From Methyloprofundus sp. (GTDB lineage Bacteria; Pseudomonadota; Gammaproteobacteria; Methylococcales; Methylomonadaceae), in NCBI GenBank assembly GCA_013138555.1, contig WTCN01000034.1:1-19404 (forward strand): a stretch of DNA of 19,404 bases, in the 5' to 3' direction. Positions within the stretch are counted from its first letter, which is position 1, and every line of letters starts with the position of its first letter. The notes beneath the pieces are model-generated. The model ran no database searches, was not told the origin of the DNA, and saw nothing but the letters and a program-made list of their open reading frames with translations. Below are positions 1-6,310 of this stretch, one piece after another. The translations under genes and the position numbers were made by a program.

Positions 1-6
1 GATTCC

Positions 7-91
7 GTAGGTTGGGGTGAGCTTGCGAACCCCAACAATCAATGGCTTACCTAGCCTCAGTTGTTGGGGTTCATGCTTCACCCCAACCTAC
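7..91. repeat. REP-like palindromic element (GTAGGTTGGGG family)
   Basis: The outer arms are inverted copies: GTAGGTTGGGGTGA at 7-20 and TCACCCCAACCTAC at 78-91. Inside, CCCCAACA and TGTTGGGG form a second inverted pair, so the transcript could fold as two hairpins in a cruciform. It lies just downstream of the argH stop and could stabilise or terminate that transcript, although no clear T-run follows. The core at 1705-1817 has the same architecture with GTAGGTTGGGC arms. Confidence 0.8.
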
Positions 92-129
92 ACATAATAC
101 TTTCACAGTCTCTAAAGCCCCTCCTACAA

Positions 130-1518
130 TTAAGACAAAGCGGCTCTTGCAGTCTGAATAGCGGCGCGAACGGTATCAGGTGCTGTCCCGCCGATATGTT
201 TACGTGCTGCGACAGAACCTTCTAGAGATAAAATATCAAACACATCATCGCTAATCATATGAGAGAAGCTCTGTAATTCTGCTAAAGAGAGTTCAGATAA
301 ATCACGTTCGGATTCCAACCCTAATTTAACCGCTAAACCCACAACCTCGTGTGCATCACGGAAGGCCATTCCTTTGCGTACCAGATAATCGGCTAAATCC
401 GTTGCTGTAGCAAAGCCTTTTTTTGCTGCATTAAACATATTTTCACGTTTTGCTTCAATATGCGGCAGCATATCGGCAAAAGCGCGTAGGCAGTTATTAA
501 GGGTGTCTGCGGTATCAAAAAGCGGCTCTTTATCTTCCTGATTATCTTTATTATAGGCCAGTGGCTGGCTTTTCATTAACATCAGCAAAGACACTAAATG
601 CCCGGTGACACGCCCTGATTTACCACGTACTAGTTCAGGCACATCCGGGTTTTTCTTTTGCGGCATAATGGAAGAGCCGGTACAAAAAGCATCCGGTAAT
701 TCGATAAAAGAAAACTGTGCACTGGCCCATAAGACTAGCTCTTCTGAAAAACGGGATAAGTGCATCATGATGATGCTACCTACTGCGGTGAATTCTATGG
801 CAAAATCACGGTCACTCACTGAATCCAGGGAGTTAGCAGAGGGACGTGTAAAGCCTAATAATTCTGCGGTCATTTCACGTTCAATTGGATAGCTGGTCCC
901 TGCCAGGGCTGCTGCACCGAGTGGCATAATATTGACGCGTTTCAAGCAATCCTGTAAACGCTCTTTGTCGCGTACCAGCATTTCAAACCAGGCCATTAAG
1001 TGATGCCCAAAAGTCACTGGCTGAGCCACTTGTAGATGGGTAAAGCCTGGCATAATGGTATCGGCTTCTTTTTCTGCCAGATCTAGCAAGGCAACTTGCA
1101 AGCGTTCAATCACGGTCATAATGCTGTTAATTTCAGTGCGCATATATAAACGAATATCGGTTGCGACCTGATCATTACGCGAACGGCCTGTATGCAGTTT
1201 TTTACCTGCCATGCCAATTAAGTCGGTTAAACGCGCTTCGATATTCATATGCACATCTTCTTGCTGCACAGACCATTGAAATTCGCCACGCTCGATTTCT
1301 TCGCTAATTTTCTGCAAGCCTTTGAAGATACTATCGCGCTCGGTTTCGCTTAAAATGCCAATTTTACACAGCATGCTTGCATGGGCAATAGAGCCTTCAA
1401 TATCTTGTTGTGCCATGCGCTGGTCAAAATCAACCGAGGCGGTAAACACCTCAACAAAAGCATCGGTTGCCTCTGAAAATCGAGCACTGGAAAGTTTATC
1501 CTTATTCGCGGTAGTCAT
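130..1518 (-). CDS. argH: argininosuccinate lyase
   Basis: ArgH cleaves argininosuccinate to arginine and fumarate, the last step of arginine biosynthesis, as a cytoplasmic homotetramer. The 462-residue length is normal for the family. Visible landmarks are the N-terminal RFSEATDAFVEVFTASVDFD segment, HTGRSRND at 109-116 (substrate binding), GFTHLQ with the catalytic His at 161, DSVSDRDF at 232-239, and the fumarase/aspartase-superfamily signature GSSIMPQKKNP at 281-291, which carries the catalytic serine loop. The ATG start fits the family N-terminus, though no strong Shine-Dalgarno sequence is visible. The gene stands alone, with palindromic repeats on both sides, and no other arginine gene is in the window. 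Confidence 0.97.
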   Translation of the reverse strand: MTTANKDKLSSARFSEATDAFVEVFTASVDFDQRMAQQDIEGSIAHASMLCKIGILSETERDSIFKGLQKISEEIERGEFQWSVQQEDVHMNIEARLTDLIGMAGKKLHTGRSRNDQVATDIRLYMRTEINSIMTVIERLQVALLDLAEKEADTIMPGFTHLQVAQPVTFGHHLMAWFEMLVRDKERLQDCLKRVNIMPLGAAALAGTSYPIEREMTAELLGFTRPSANSLDSVSDRDFAIEFTAVGSIIMMHLSRFSEELVLWASAQFSFIELPDAFCTGSSIMPQKKNPDVPELVRGKSGRVTGHLVSLLMLMKSQPLAYNKDNQEDKEPLFDTADTLNNCLRAFADMLPHIEAKRENMFNAAKKGFATATDLADYLVRKGMAFRDAHEVVGLAVKLGLESERDLSELSLAELQSFSHMISDDVFDILSLEGSVAARKHIGGTAPDTVRAAIQTARAALS

Positions 1519-1624
1519 AATATACGGTAGATAGAAAAAACGTTAATTATAGCATTGAAAATACAGCGTACTTCATTATCCAGTTGACACCTTTGTTGTG
1601 AGGATATTTTAGCTAGGATGCGTT

Positions 1625-1660
1625 CTATGCACCACTCGAAGGATGTGCTGAGGCATAGAG
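1625..1660. repeat. small imperfect hairpin next to composite repeat
   Basis: TCTATGC near 1625 and GCATAGA ending at about 1660 are inverted, with CCAC/GTG pairing further in. GGATGTGCTGAGGC inside resembles a REP-type arm. It adjoins the left arm of the larger element that starts at 1664. It is probably a degenerate repeat copy rather than a terminator, since argH is transcribed away from it. Confidence 0.4.
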
Positions 1661-1663
1661 AAA

Positions 1664-1849
1664 TTGGCTACCAACTTAACACGGGACAGGAGATATTTTA
1701 CCGCGTAGGTTGGGCTAGCTTGTTAAGCGTCAGCGCAACAAGCTAACCCAACATTTTCGGGTATATAGGTCGGTTAATGAATTGTTGGGTTGCCAAAAAG
1801 ACGGCAGCCCAACCTACGATATTTATCCCGTCTTAAGTTCGTAGCCGAG
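1664..1849. repeat. composite palindromic element, copy A (scaffold plus core)
   Basis: The left arm, GGCTACCAACTTAACACGGG from 1666, is an imperfect inverted copy of the right arm TCCCGTCTTAAGTTCGTAGC ending near 1846 (about 19 of 23 positions match by eye). Between the arms sits a different palindromic unit (1705-1817). The same arm sequences recur at 4914-5075 and 10290-10393 around unrelated cores. No coding capacity was seen. It fills most of the gap between argH and the SmbP-like gene. The small size and inverted ends suggest a MITE-like or REP-type element, but no target-site duplication was established. Confidence 0.65.
1705..1817. repeat. core of copy A: double hairpin bounded by GTAGGTTGGGC
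   Basis: The unit is bounded by GTAGGTTGGGCT and AGCCCAACCTAC-type arms. It contains one hairpin with TAGCTTGTT/AACAAGCTA and a second with GTTGGGTTGCC/GGCAGCCCAAC. The architecture (outer inverted repeat plus two internal hairpins) is the same as the element at 7-91, so the two are variants of one repeat family. Confidence 0.7.
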
Positions 1850-1850
1850 A

Positions 1851-1875
1851 AATTATTTACCTGAGAACCTATATA
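1851..1875 (+). repeat. short direct repeat, copy 1 (TTTACCTGAGAACCTATA)
   Basis: This is an AATTATTTACCTGAGAACC-type sequence. Near-identical copies lie at 2520-2542 and 5075-5100, all in the same orientation. Copies 1 and 3 directly abut the right arm of a composite palindrome and end within about 11 nt of the stop codon of a minus-strand gene. Confidence 0.6.
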
Positions 1876-1886
1876 TAAAAACAAGG

Positions 1887-2237
1887 CTAGAATTGAATCG
1901 AATTATATCCATGTTTTGCTGCTTCTAGTTCGGCCTTAGCACCCGCTAGGTCTGATTTTTTCAATAGTTTTTTTGCTTTGGTAAAATGCGCTGAAAGCCT
2001 GCCTATTTTTGCAGCATTTCCTTCACTATTCAGCTCTTTTTTGGCACGTTTTGCCTCTTTGTTGTGTGCCAAAGCTGCCTCTATATCGTTCGCGTCAATA
2101 CTTTTAATTGCTTCATCAATATGCGCCGTTATATTAGTAACGGCTTGACTATTACGGTCAGCAAATGCAAGCGATGAAAAAGAACCTAAAGACAGTGCCA
2201 TTAAGACTGTTATGATAGTGCTTCTTAAGAATTTCAT
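1887..2237 (-). CDS. small exported SmbP-like protein
   Basis: The 116-residue protein has a signal peptide (about 1-26, hydrophobic stretch then AFA before DRNS). The mature part is short and helical, with two related segments: HIDEAIKSIDANDIEAALAH (39-58) and HFTKAKKLLKKSDLAGAKAE (84-103). This layout resembles SmbP, the periplasmic small metal-binding protein family, but only four histidines remain in the mature part (39, 58, 84, 109), far fewer than in classical SmbP, so strong metal binding is doubtful. The ATG at 2237 is chosen because GAGG lies about 9 nt upstream and the signal peptide starts there; an in-frame extension to 2339 would put 34 implausible residues before it. It is monocistronic and divergent from mobB. 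Confidence 0.7.
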   Translation of the reverse strand: MKFLRSTIITVLMALSLGSFSSLAFADRNSQAVTNITAHIDEAIKSIDANDIEAALAHNKEAKRAKKELNSEGNAAKIGRLSAHFTKAKKLLKKSDLAGAKAELEAAKHGYNSIQF

Positions 2238-2262
2238 GTATGTTAACCTCGTTGTAGTTATT

Positions 2263-2268
2263 ATTATA
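2263..2268 (-). promoter_or_regulatory. candidate -10 box for the SmbP-like gene
   Basis: A perfect TATAAT on the minus strand lies 26-31 nt upstream of the ATG at 2237, with the GAGG ribosome binding site between them. No convincing -35 box is found 16-18 nt upstream. A second possible -10, TAGAAT near 2315, has a weak ATGACC-type -35. Confidence 0.35.
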
Positions 2269-2437
2269 GACATGTAAATGATTATGTGCTTACGGTTACA
2301 TGTCGCATTCGATTCTAGCACAGTTTTTATACAGGTCATATGACCAGGCCAGGGGCATAAAAACCATAAATTAAGGGTGGTTATGATCGCATTATGTAGG
2401 ACGTATAATATAGACTTTCAGGTGCATGCTTCTCGCA

Positions 2438-2484
2438 GGAATCTTGTGCATACGCAAAGATTCCCGATAAAACAACTCGGGAAT
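2438..2484. repeat. overlapping hairpins (GGAATCTT / AAGATTCCCGA / TCGGGAAT)
   Basis: AAGATTCCCGA at 2457-2467 can pair either with upstream GGAATCTT (2438-2445) or with downstream TCGGGAAT (2477-2484), so the two stems exclude each other. The ATTCCCGA/TCGGGAAT pair followed by GACG looks like a REP-type repeat. It lies about 80 nt upstream of mobB and could be part of its leader. No T-run follows, so it is not a standard terminator. Confidence 0.55.
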
Positions 2485-2519
2485 GACGAGGTCATATAAA
2501 CTCTCCAATGAAAGATACC

Positions 2520-2542
2520 AATTATTTATCTGAGAACCTATA
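2520..2542 (+). repeat. short direct repeat, copy 2
   Basis: AATTATTTATCTGAGAACCT continuing to ATA matches 1851-1873 with one visible change. Unlike copies 1 and 3, it is not next to a composite palindrome arm and sits 21 nt upstream of the mobB start codon. Confidence 0.6.
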
Positions 2543-2563
2543 GATATCAATCTTATTAAAACT

Positions 2564-3091
2564 ATGAAAAATGCTCTCACCCCTATTCTAGGCTTTGCGG
2601 CAGCGAGCGGAACAGGCAAAACGACTTTATTAACCCAGCTTATCCCGCTGCTGAAACAGCATAATATACGTGTCGGTTTAATCAAACATAGCCACCACAA
2701 TTTCCAAATTGATAAACCGGGCAAGGACAGCTTTCGGCTACGCGAAGCAGGGGCAAGTCCTGTTATGCTGGTCTCTAGTCATAGACGTGCCATTATTACC
2801 GAGTTTGCTACTGCACAGGAGCCTAGTCTGGATGAACAACTGGTTCATTTTGATCAGTCCTGTCTGGACTTGATTCTGGTTGAGGGGTTTAAAAGCGAAC
2901 ACTTCCCTAAAATTGAATTACACCGCCCTAGCCTTGCATCTCCCCTGCTCTACCCTGACGATAGCTCTATTATTGCCATCGCTTGCGACCAGTCCCTGGC
3001 ACTAGAAAGAGACATTGTTAGCCTGGATTTAAATAATACTGCACAAATTGCGCACTTTATACTGCATACTTTTTTAAAACATCATGACTGA
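2564..3091 (+). CDS. mobB: molybdopterin-guanine dinucleotide biosynthesis adapter MobB
   Basis: MobB is a small GTP-binding protein that assists MobA in attaching GMP to the molybdenum cofactor, making the bis-MGD form used by DMSO-reductase-family enzymes. The 175 residues show a P-loop, AASGTGKTT, at about 13-21, then LIKHSHHNFQIDKPGKDSFR at 39-58, the MobB hallmark, and LVEGFK at 106-111. Length is normal. The ATG at 2564 has only a weak upstream ribosome binding site. The 3' end overlaps moeA by 8 nt (ATGACTGA), indicating translational coupling. No mobA is in the window. Confidence 0.95.
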   Translation: MKNALTPILGFAAASGTGKTTLLTQLIPLLKQHNIRVGLIKHSHHNFQIDKPGKDSFRLREAGASPVMLVSSHRRAIITEFATAQEPSLDEQLVHFDQSCLDLILVEGFKSEHFPKIELHRPSLASPLLYPDDSSIIAIACDQSLALERDIVSLDLNNTAQIAHFILHTFLKHHD

Positions 3092-4319
3092 TCACTGTAA
3101 TTCCAACTCATTAATCAGTATTAATGAGGCGCTCAAAAACATCTATCATACGCTTTCAGGCATTGCGGGAGAAGAAACCGTCAATCTGCATACGGCACTG
3201 GACCGTGTCCTGGCAGAAAACTGTTTTGCACCCTTTGATCTGCCTGCCTTTCCAAATTCATCTATGGATGGTTATGCCTTTAATAGCGCAGATATTCAAA
3301 CTTCAGGCTTTGATTTAATACAGTCAGGCACTTCCTGGGCTGGCCGTCCTTTTGATGGGGAAATATCCCCCGGTCAGTGTGTGCGCATTTTTACCGGTGC
3401 GGTTATGCCTAAAGGCGCTGATAGTGTGATCATGCAGGAACAGCTTAAGGTCAGTGATAAGGTGATCCACTTTCCTGATAATACGCAGGCACAACAAAAT
3501 GTGCGCTATATAGGTGAGGATGTACGACAACAGGATTGTTTGTTGGCAGCACCTAAACAGTTGACGGCGGTTGATCTGGGCCTGCTTGCTTCAGCTGGAT
3601 TGTATGAGCTACGGGTAAAACGTAAAATCCGTATTGCCTTTTTTTCAACAGGCGATGAATTACGCGCCATTGGCAAGCCTTTGGCAGAAGGACAAATTTA
3701 TGATAGTAACCGTTATTTATTAACGGCTTTATTAACTGACCCTTGTTATGAAGTCACTGATTTAGGTGTGATGATTGATGATAAAGCGCAAATACGCCAG
3801 TGTTTATTGGCGGCCGCTGTCAATCATGATGTTATTATCAGTACCGGCGGGGCTTCCGTTGGTGATGCGGATTATATTAAGGAAATTCTGGATGAAATAG
3901 GTCAGGTAAATTTCTGGAAGCTGGCAATTAAACCGGGGAAACCTTTGGCTTTCGGTCGTATTCAGCAGTGTTATTTTTTTGGTTTACCAGGTAACCCTGT
4001 CTCTGTTCTTGCGACCTATCAGCAAATTGTGACACCGGCTTTACGTCAGTTAACAGGTTTAACGAATAGCACACCACTGCGCTTCAAGGCCTTATGTAAA
4101 AGTCAGTTATTTAAACAGGCAGGGCGGCAGGAATTTCAACGAGGTATTGTAAGCCAGACTGCCTCGGGGGAATTTGAGGTTATTTCTTCGGGTAAGCAGG
4201 GATCAAATATATTAAGTGCCAGTAGCCGCGCAAATTGTTATATTGTTCTGCCACGCGAACAAGGAAATGTTGAAATTGGCGAACAGGTTCTGGTAGAGCC
4301 TTTCAGTTTATTTTTATAA
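3084..4319 (+). CDS. moeA: molybdopterin molybdenumtransferase MoeA
   Basis: MoeA inserts molybdate into adenylylated molybdopterin, the step before nucleotide addition. The 411-residue protein has the normal four-domain length. Landmarks are SNSSMDGYA near 58-66, FTGAVMPKGADSV at 103-115, the MoCF-like domain with STGDELR (188-194) and STGGASVGDADYIKEI (253-268), KPGKPLAFG (283-291) and GLPGNPVSVLATYQ (300-313). All key motifs look intact. It is second in the mobB-moeA-bcp run, its start lying inside the mobB stop region. Confidence 0.97.
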   Translation: MTDHCNSNSLISINEALKNIYHTLSGIAGEETVNLHTALDRVLAENCFAPFDLPAFPNSSMDGYAFNSADIQTSGFDLIQSGTSWAGRPFDGEISPGQCVRIFTGAVMPKGADSVIMQEQLKVSDKVIHFPDNTQAQQNVRYIGEDVRQQDCLLAAPKQLTAVDLGLLASAGLYELRVKRKIRIAFFSTGDELRAIGKPLAEGQIYDSNRYLLTALLTDPCYEVTDLGVMIDDKAQIRQCLLAAAVNHDVIISTGGASVGDADYIKEILDEIGQVNFWKLAIKPGKPLAFGRIQQCYFFGLPGNPVSVLATYQQIVTPALRQLTGLTNSTPLRFKALCKSQLFKQAGRQEFQRGIVSQTASGEFEVISSGKQGSNILSASSRANCYIVLPREQGNVEIGEQVLVEPFSLFL

Positions 4320-4336
4320 CCGGACAATAAATTATT

Positions 4337-4801
4337 ATGATAGAACTCAATCAAGCTGCACCAAATTTCCTGCTTAATGATGCACATGACGCTGTACATA
4401 AACTGGAAGACTACCAGGGACATTGGCTGGTTATTTACTTTTATCCGAAAGATAATACCCCGGGCTGCACAAAAGAGGCTTGTGCATTACGTGATGATAG
4501 TGATGAATTCACTCGCCTGAACACTAAAATCATTGGTGTAAGTACTGATAATAGCAAAAGTCACCTAGGTTTTAGCAATAAACAGTCTTTACCTTTTACC
4601 CTGCTTGCTGACCCTAATGGCAAGGTGAGTTCTGCTTATGGTGCTTTATTTAAACTGGGGCCTGTTAAATTCTGCAAACGTCATAGTTTTATTATTGACC
4701 CGGCAGGAAAAATTGCAAAAATTTACCGCCTGGTTTCACCAGCTTCACATAGTCAGGAGTTATTGCAGGATTTGCAGCAATTGCAAGAAGCGGCGGCATA
4801 A
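4337..4801 (+). CDS. bcp: thioredoxin-dependent peroxiredoxin, BCP/PrxQ type
   Basis: BCP reduces hydrogen peroxide and organic hydroperoxides using thioredoxin, in the cytoplasm. The 154-residue protein carries FYPKDNTPGCTKEAC at 35-49. Cys44 is the peroxidatic residue and Cys49 the likely resolving residue, the spacing found in E. coli BCP. A typical thioredoxin fold continues through GVSTDNSKSHLGF and the RHSFIIDPAGKI segment. It starts 17 nt after moeA, so co-transcription is likely; no functional link to molybdenum cofactor is implied. Repeats follow immediately. Confidence 0.95.
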   Translation: MIELNQAAPNFLLNDAHDAVHKLEDYQGHWLVIYFYPKDNTPGCTKEACALRDDSDEFTRLNTKIIGVSTDNSKSHLGFSNKQSLPFTLLADPNGKVSSAYGALFKLGPVKFCKRHSFIIDPAGKIAKIYRLVSPASHSQELLQDLQQLQEAAA

Positions 4802-4803
4802 TG

Positions 4804-4836
4804 GTAGCAGGGGCAACCACAAGGGATTGTCCCTAC
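4804..4836. repeat. REP-like hairpin (GGGGCAACCACAAGGGATTG)
   Basis: GGGGCAA pairs with TTGTCCC around a CCACAAGGGA centre, ending CCCTAC. A decayed copy in the opposite orientation lies at 10263-10290. It begins 3 nt after the bcp stop and may protect or end that transcript. Confidence 0.65.
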
Positions 4837-4863
4837 GAAATAGATTTTCAGAAAAATACAACA

Positions 4864-4894
4864 CGGATACCATCCCTCAAAGGGATATTATCCG
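4864..4894. repeat. hairpin CGGATA-ATCCC / GGGAT-TATCCG
   Basis: The two-part stem is CGGATA (4864-4869) with TATCCG (4889-4894) and ATCCC with GGGAT around a TCAAA loop, with a 2-nt internal bulge on each side. No T-run follows. It belongs to the cluster of palindromes after bcp. Confidence 0.55.
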
Positions 4895-4913
4895 TTATGC
4901 TAATGGAATTTAT

Positions 4914-5075
4914 GGTTATCATTTTAAGTCAGGAAAAATATTAGGGGAGTAGGCTTTAGCCTACACGTATAACCTATGTGCTACGCATGTAGGCTAAAGC
5001 CTACTCCCCTCCATGCCACCCCGCCTTACATTGCTAATCAAATTACTGGATGTCCCATGTTAAGTTCGTAGTCGA
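4914..5075. repeat. composite palindromic element, copy B
   Basis: The left arm GGTTATCATTTTAAGTCAGG (from 4914) and the right arm TGTCCCATGTTAAGTTCGTA (near 5051-5070) match the outer arms of copies A and C. The core is a perfect 22-bp inverted repeat, 4944-4965 and 4988-5009, starting GGGGAGTAGGCTTTAGCC. Each arm also contains a TAGGCTTTAGCCTA mini-palindrome, separated by a 22-nt spacer. This core is unrelated to the cores of copies A and C. Confidence 0.65.
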
Positions 5076-5100
5076 ATTTATTTACCTGAGAAACTATATT
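5075..5100 (+). repeat. short direct repeat, copy 3
   Basis: AATTTATTTACCTGAGAAAC continuing to TATATT matches 1851-1875 and 2520-2542. It abuts the right arm of copy B and ends 2 nt before the stop codon of the minus-strand TetR gene at 5102. Confidence 0.6.
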
Positions 5101-5101
5101 C

Positions 5102-5695
5102 CTATTTTTTTACAATGGTCATCCAGGCCGATAACCAGGCATCGGCTTCATAAAAATCGGCTTTTTTCTTTAAAGTCCCAGTTAAAACCTGCTTTAAGGT
5201 GTTTTCAATAATGCCGAAAAAATGACAATAAGCGCGCGGCGCATCAATGGCTTTAATCTCGTTCGATTTAATACCATTTTGTAGAATTTTCAGGATTTTT
5301 ACAAACGGCGGAGTTTCCATCAATGGTTTTTCATCAGGTAAAAACTCACTGATATTCAAGACGAGAAGGAAGCGCATAATTTCAGGGGCTTCATCCGTTA
5401 AACGAAACCATAAATCAACGATCTCTCGTAATTGCTCTGATGATTTTCGACTTCTACGCCGTATATCGTCAATAGAAACACTTAGCCTGTCGATAATCCA
5501 TAAATATAAGGCGCTGGCAATTTCCTGTTTATTTTTAAAATGCTTATAAATACCTGCACTGGTTTTAACACCGGAAGCTTCCGCTATCTCTGTTAATGAG
5601 GTATTAAAATAGCCTTTTTCTGAAAATAACTTTAAAGCTGCAACTAAAATATCATTGCGCAGCTCATCTTTATCTTTATCTTTATCCTGGTCCAT
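5102..5695 (-). CDS. TetR/AcrR family transcriptional regulator
   Basis: The 197-residue protein has an N-terminal TetR helix-turn-helix: ILVAALKLFSEKGY, then TSLTEIAEASGVKTSAGIYK (about 32-51) and HFKNKQEI. The C-terminal ligand and dimerisation region (about 70-197) is helical and too variable to name a ligand. It lies 54 nt downstream of pgsA on the same strand, so it may be read through from uvrC-pgsA, though it could have its own promoter. Its target is unknown; no efflux pump or obvious regulated gene is adjacent. The N-terminus MDQDKDKDKDEL is encoded by a hexanucleotide tandem repeat. Confidence 0.9.
   Translation of the reverse strand: MDQDKDKDKDELRNDILVAALKLFSEKGYFNTSLTEIAEASGVKTSAGIYKHFKNKQEIASALYLWIIDRLSVSIDDIRRRSRKSSEQLREIVDLWFRLTDEAPEIMRFLLVLNISEFLPDEKPLMETPPFVKILKILQNGIKSNEIKAIDAPRAYCHFFGIIENTLKQVLTGTLKKKADFYEADAWLSAWMTIVKK
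5666..5686. repeat. ATCTTT tandem hexanucleotide repeat in TetR N-terminus
   Basis: Three full ATCTTT units (5666-5683) plus ATC encode the Lys-Asp repeats at residues 4-10 of the TetR protein. The unit length keeps frame, so copy changes would alter only the charged N-terminal tail. Confidence 0.7.
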
Positions 5696-5749
5696 ATGTT
5701 ATTTTTATTTCCTGGCTTTATTCAAGCCTTATATTTTATCGGTAATCAC

Positions 5750-6310
5750 TCATTCAGCCAGCGTCGTAAAAGCAGCTTTTAAATAACTCGTCATAGACCA
5801 GAGAGTTAAAATTGCTGCAATATACAACATAACCAAACCGAATAATTGCATGGAGATGCCTACAAGCTCATCACTGTACAACAAACAGCTTATGGCAAGC
5901 ATTTGCGCTGTTGTTTTCCATTTCCCTATCTGCGAAACCTTGACAGTCGCGCGCTGGCCTATTTCGGCCATCCATTCACGTAATGATGAAATCGTAATCT
6001 CTCTACCAATAATAATAGCGGCAGGTAAAGTCATCCAGACAGTGGCTTCTGTCTGCACTAATAAAACTAAAACAAAGGCAACCATGATCTTGTCTGCGAC
6101 AGGATCTAAAAAAGCACCAAATTTGGTTTCCAGTTGCATTTTTCTGGCTAGATAACCATCTAACCAGTCAGTAAAAGCGGCCAGCATGAAAATAGTCGTC
6201 GTAGCGATATTGGAATACTCCCATGGCACATAGAAAAAAATAGCGAGTACGGGAATTAATGCTATACGTAATAGCGTCAATAAAGTAGGTAGTGTTATGT
6301 TATCAATCAT
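5750..6310 (-). CDS. pgsA: CDP-diacylglycerol--glycerol-3-phosphate 3-phosphatidyltransferase
   Basis: PgsA is an inner-membrane enzyme that makes phosphatidylglycerol phosphate, the committed step to phosphatidylglycerol and cardiolipin. The 186 residues show the complete CDP-alcohol phosphotransferase signature: Asp48, Asp51-Gly52, Ala55-Arg56, Gly65, Asp69 and Asp73 (TDWLDGYLAR then GAFLDPVADK). Several hydrophobic helices span the rest. The start overlaps the uvrC stop by 8 nt (ATGATTGA), the classic gammaproteobacterial uvrC-pgsA pair, so coupled translation is likely. Confidence 0.97.
   Translation of the reverse strand: MIDNITLPTLLTLLRIALIPVLAIFFYVPWEYSNIATTTIFMLAAFTDWLDGYLARKMQLETKFGAFLDPVADKIMVAFVLVLLVQTEATVWMTLPAAIIIGREITISSLREWMAEIGQRATVKVSQIGKWKTTAQMLAISCLLYSDELVGISMQLFGLVMLYIAAILTLWSMTSYLKAAFTTLAE

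Noticed and set aside
2238..2339. N-terminal extension of the SmbP-like protein
   Set aside because: It would place 34 residues before a clear signal peptide that has its own ribosome binding site.
2340..2563. Molybdenum cofactor riboswitch before mobB
   Set aside because: The hairpins do not show the multi-stem Moco RNA layout and look like dispersed repeats.
2392..2724. 110-residue minus-strand reading frame
   Set aside because: It lies largely antisense to mobB, and its protein has no recognisable domain or ribosome binding site; mobB explains the coding signal.
4838..4952. Possible remnant of a REP-associated transposase (RAYT) reading frame starting KYNTDTIPQRDIIR
   Set aside because: The start loosely resembles the KYNPDIHHRRSIR opening of some RAYT proteins, but most of the stretch is explained by a hairpin (4864-4894) and by the left arm of composite element B; no further transposase motif follows.
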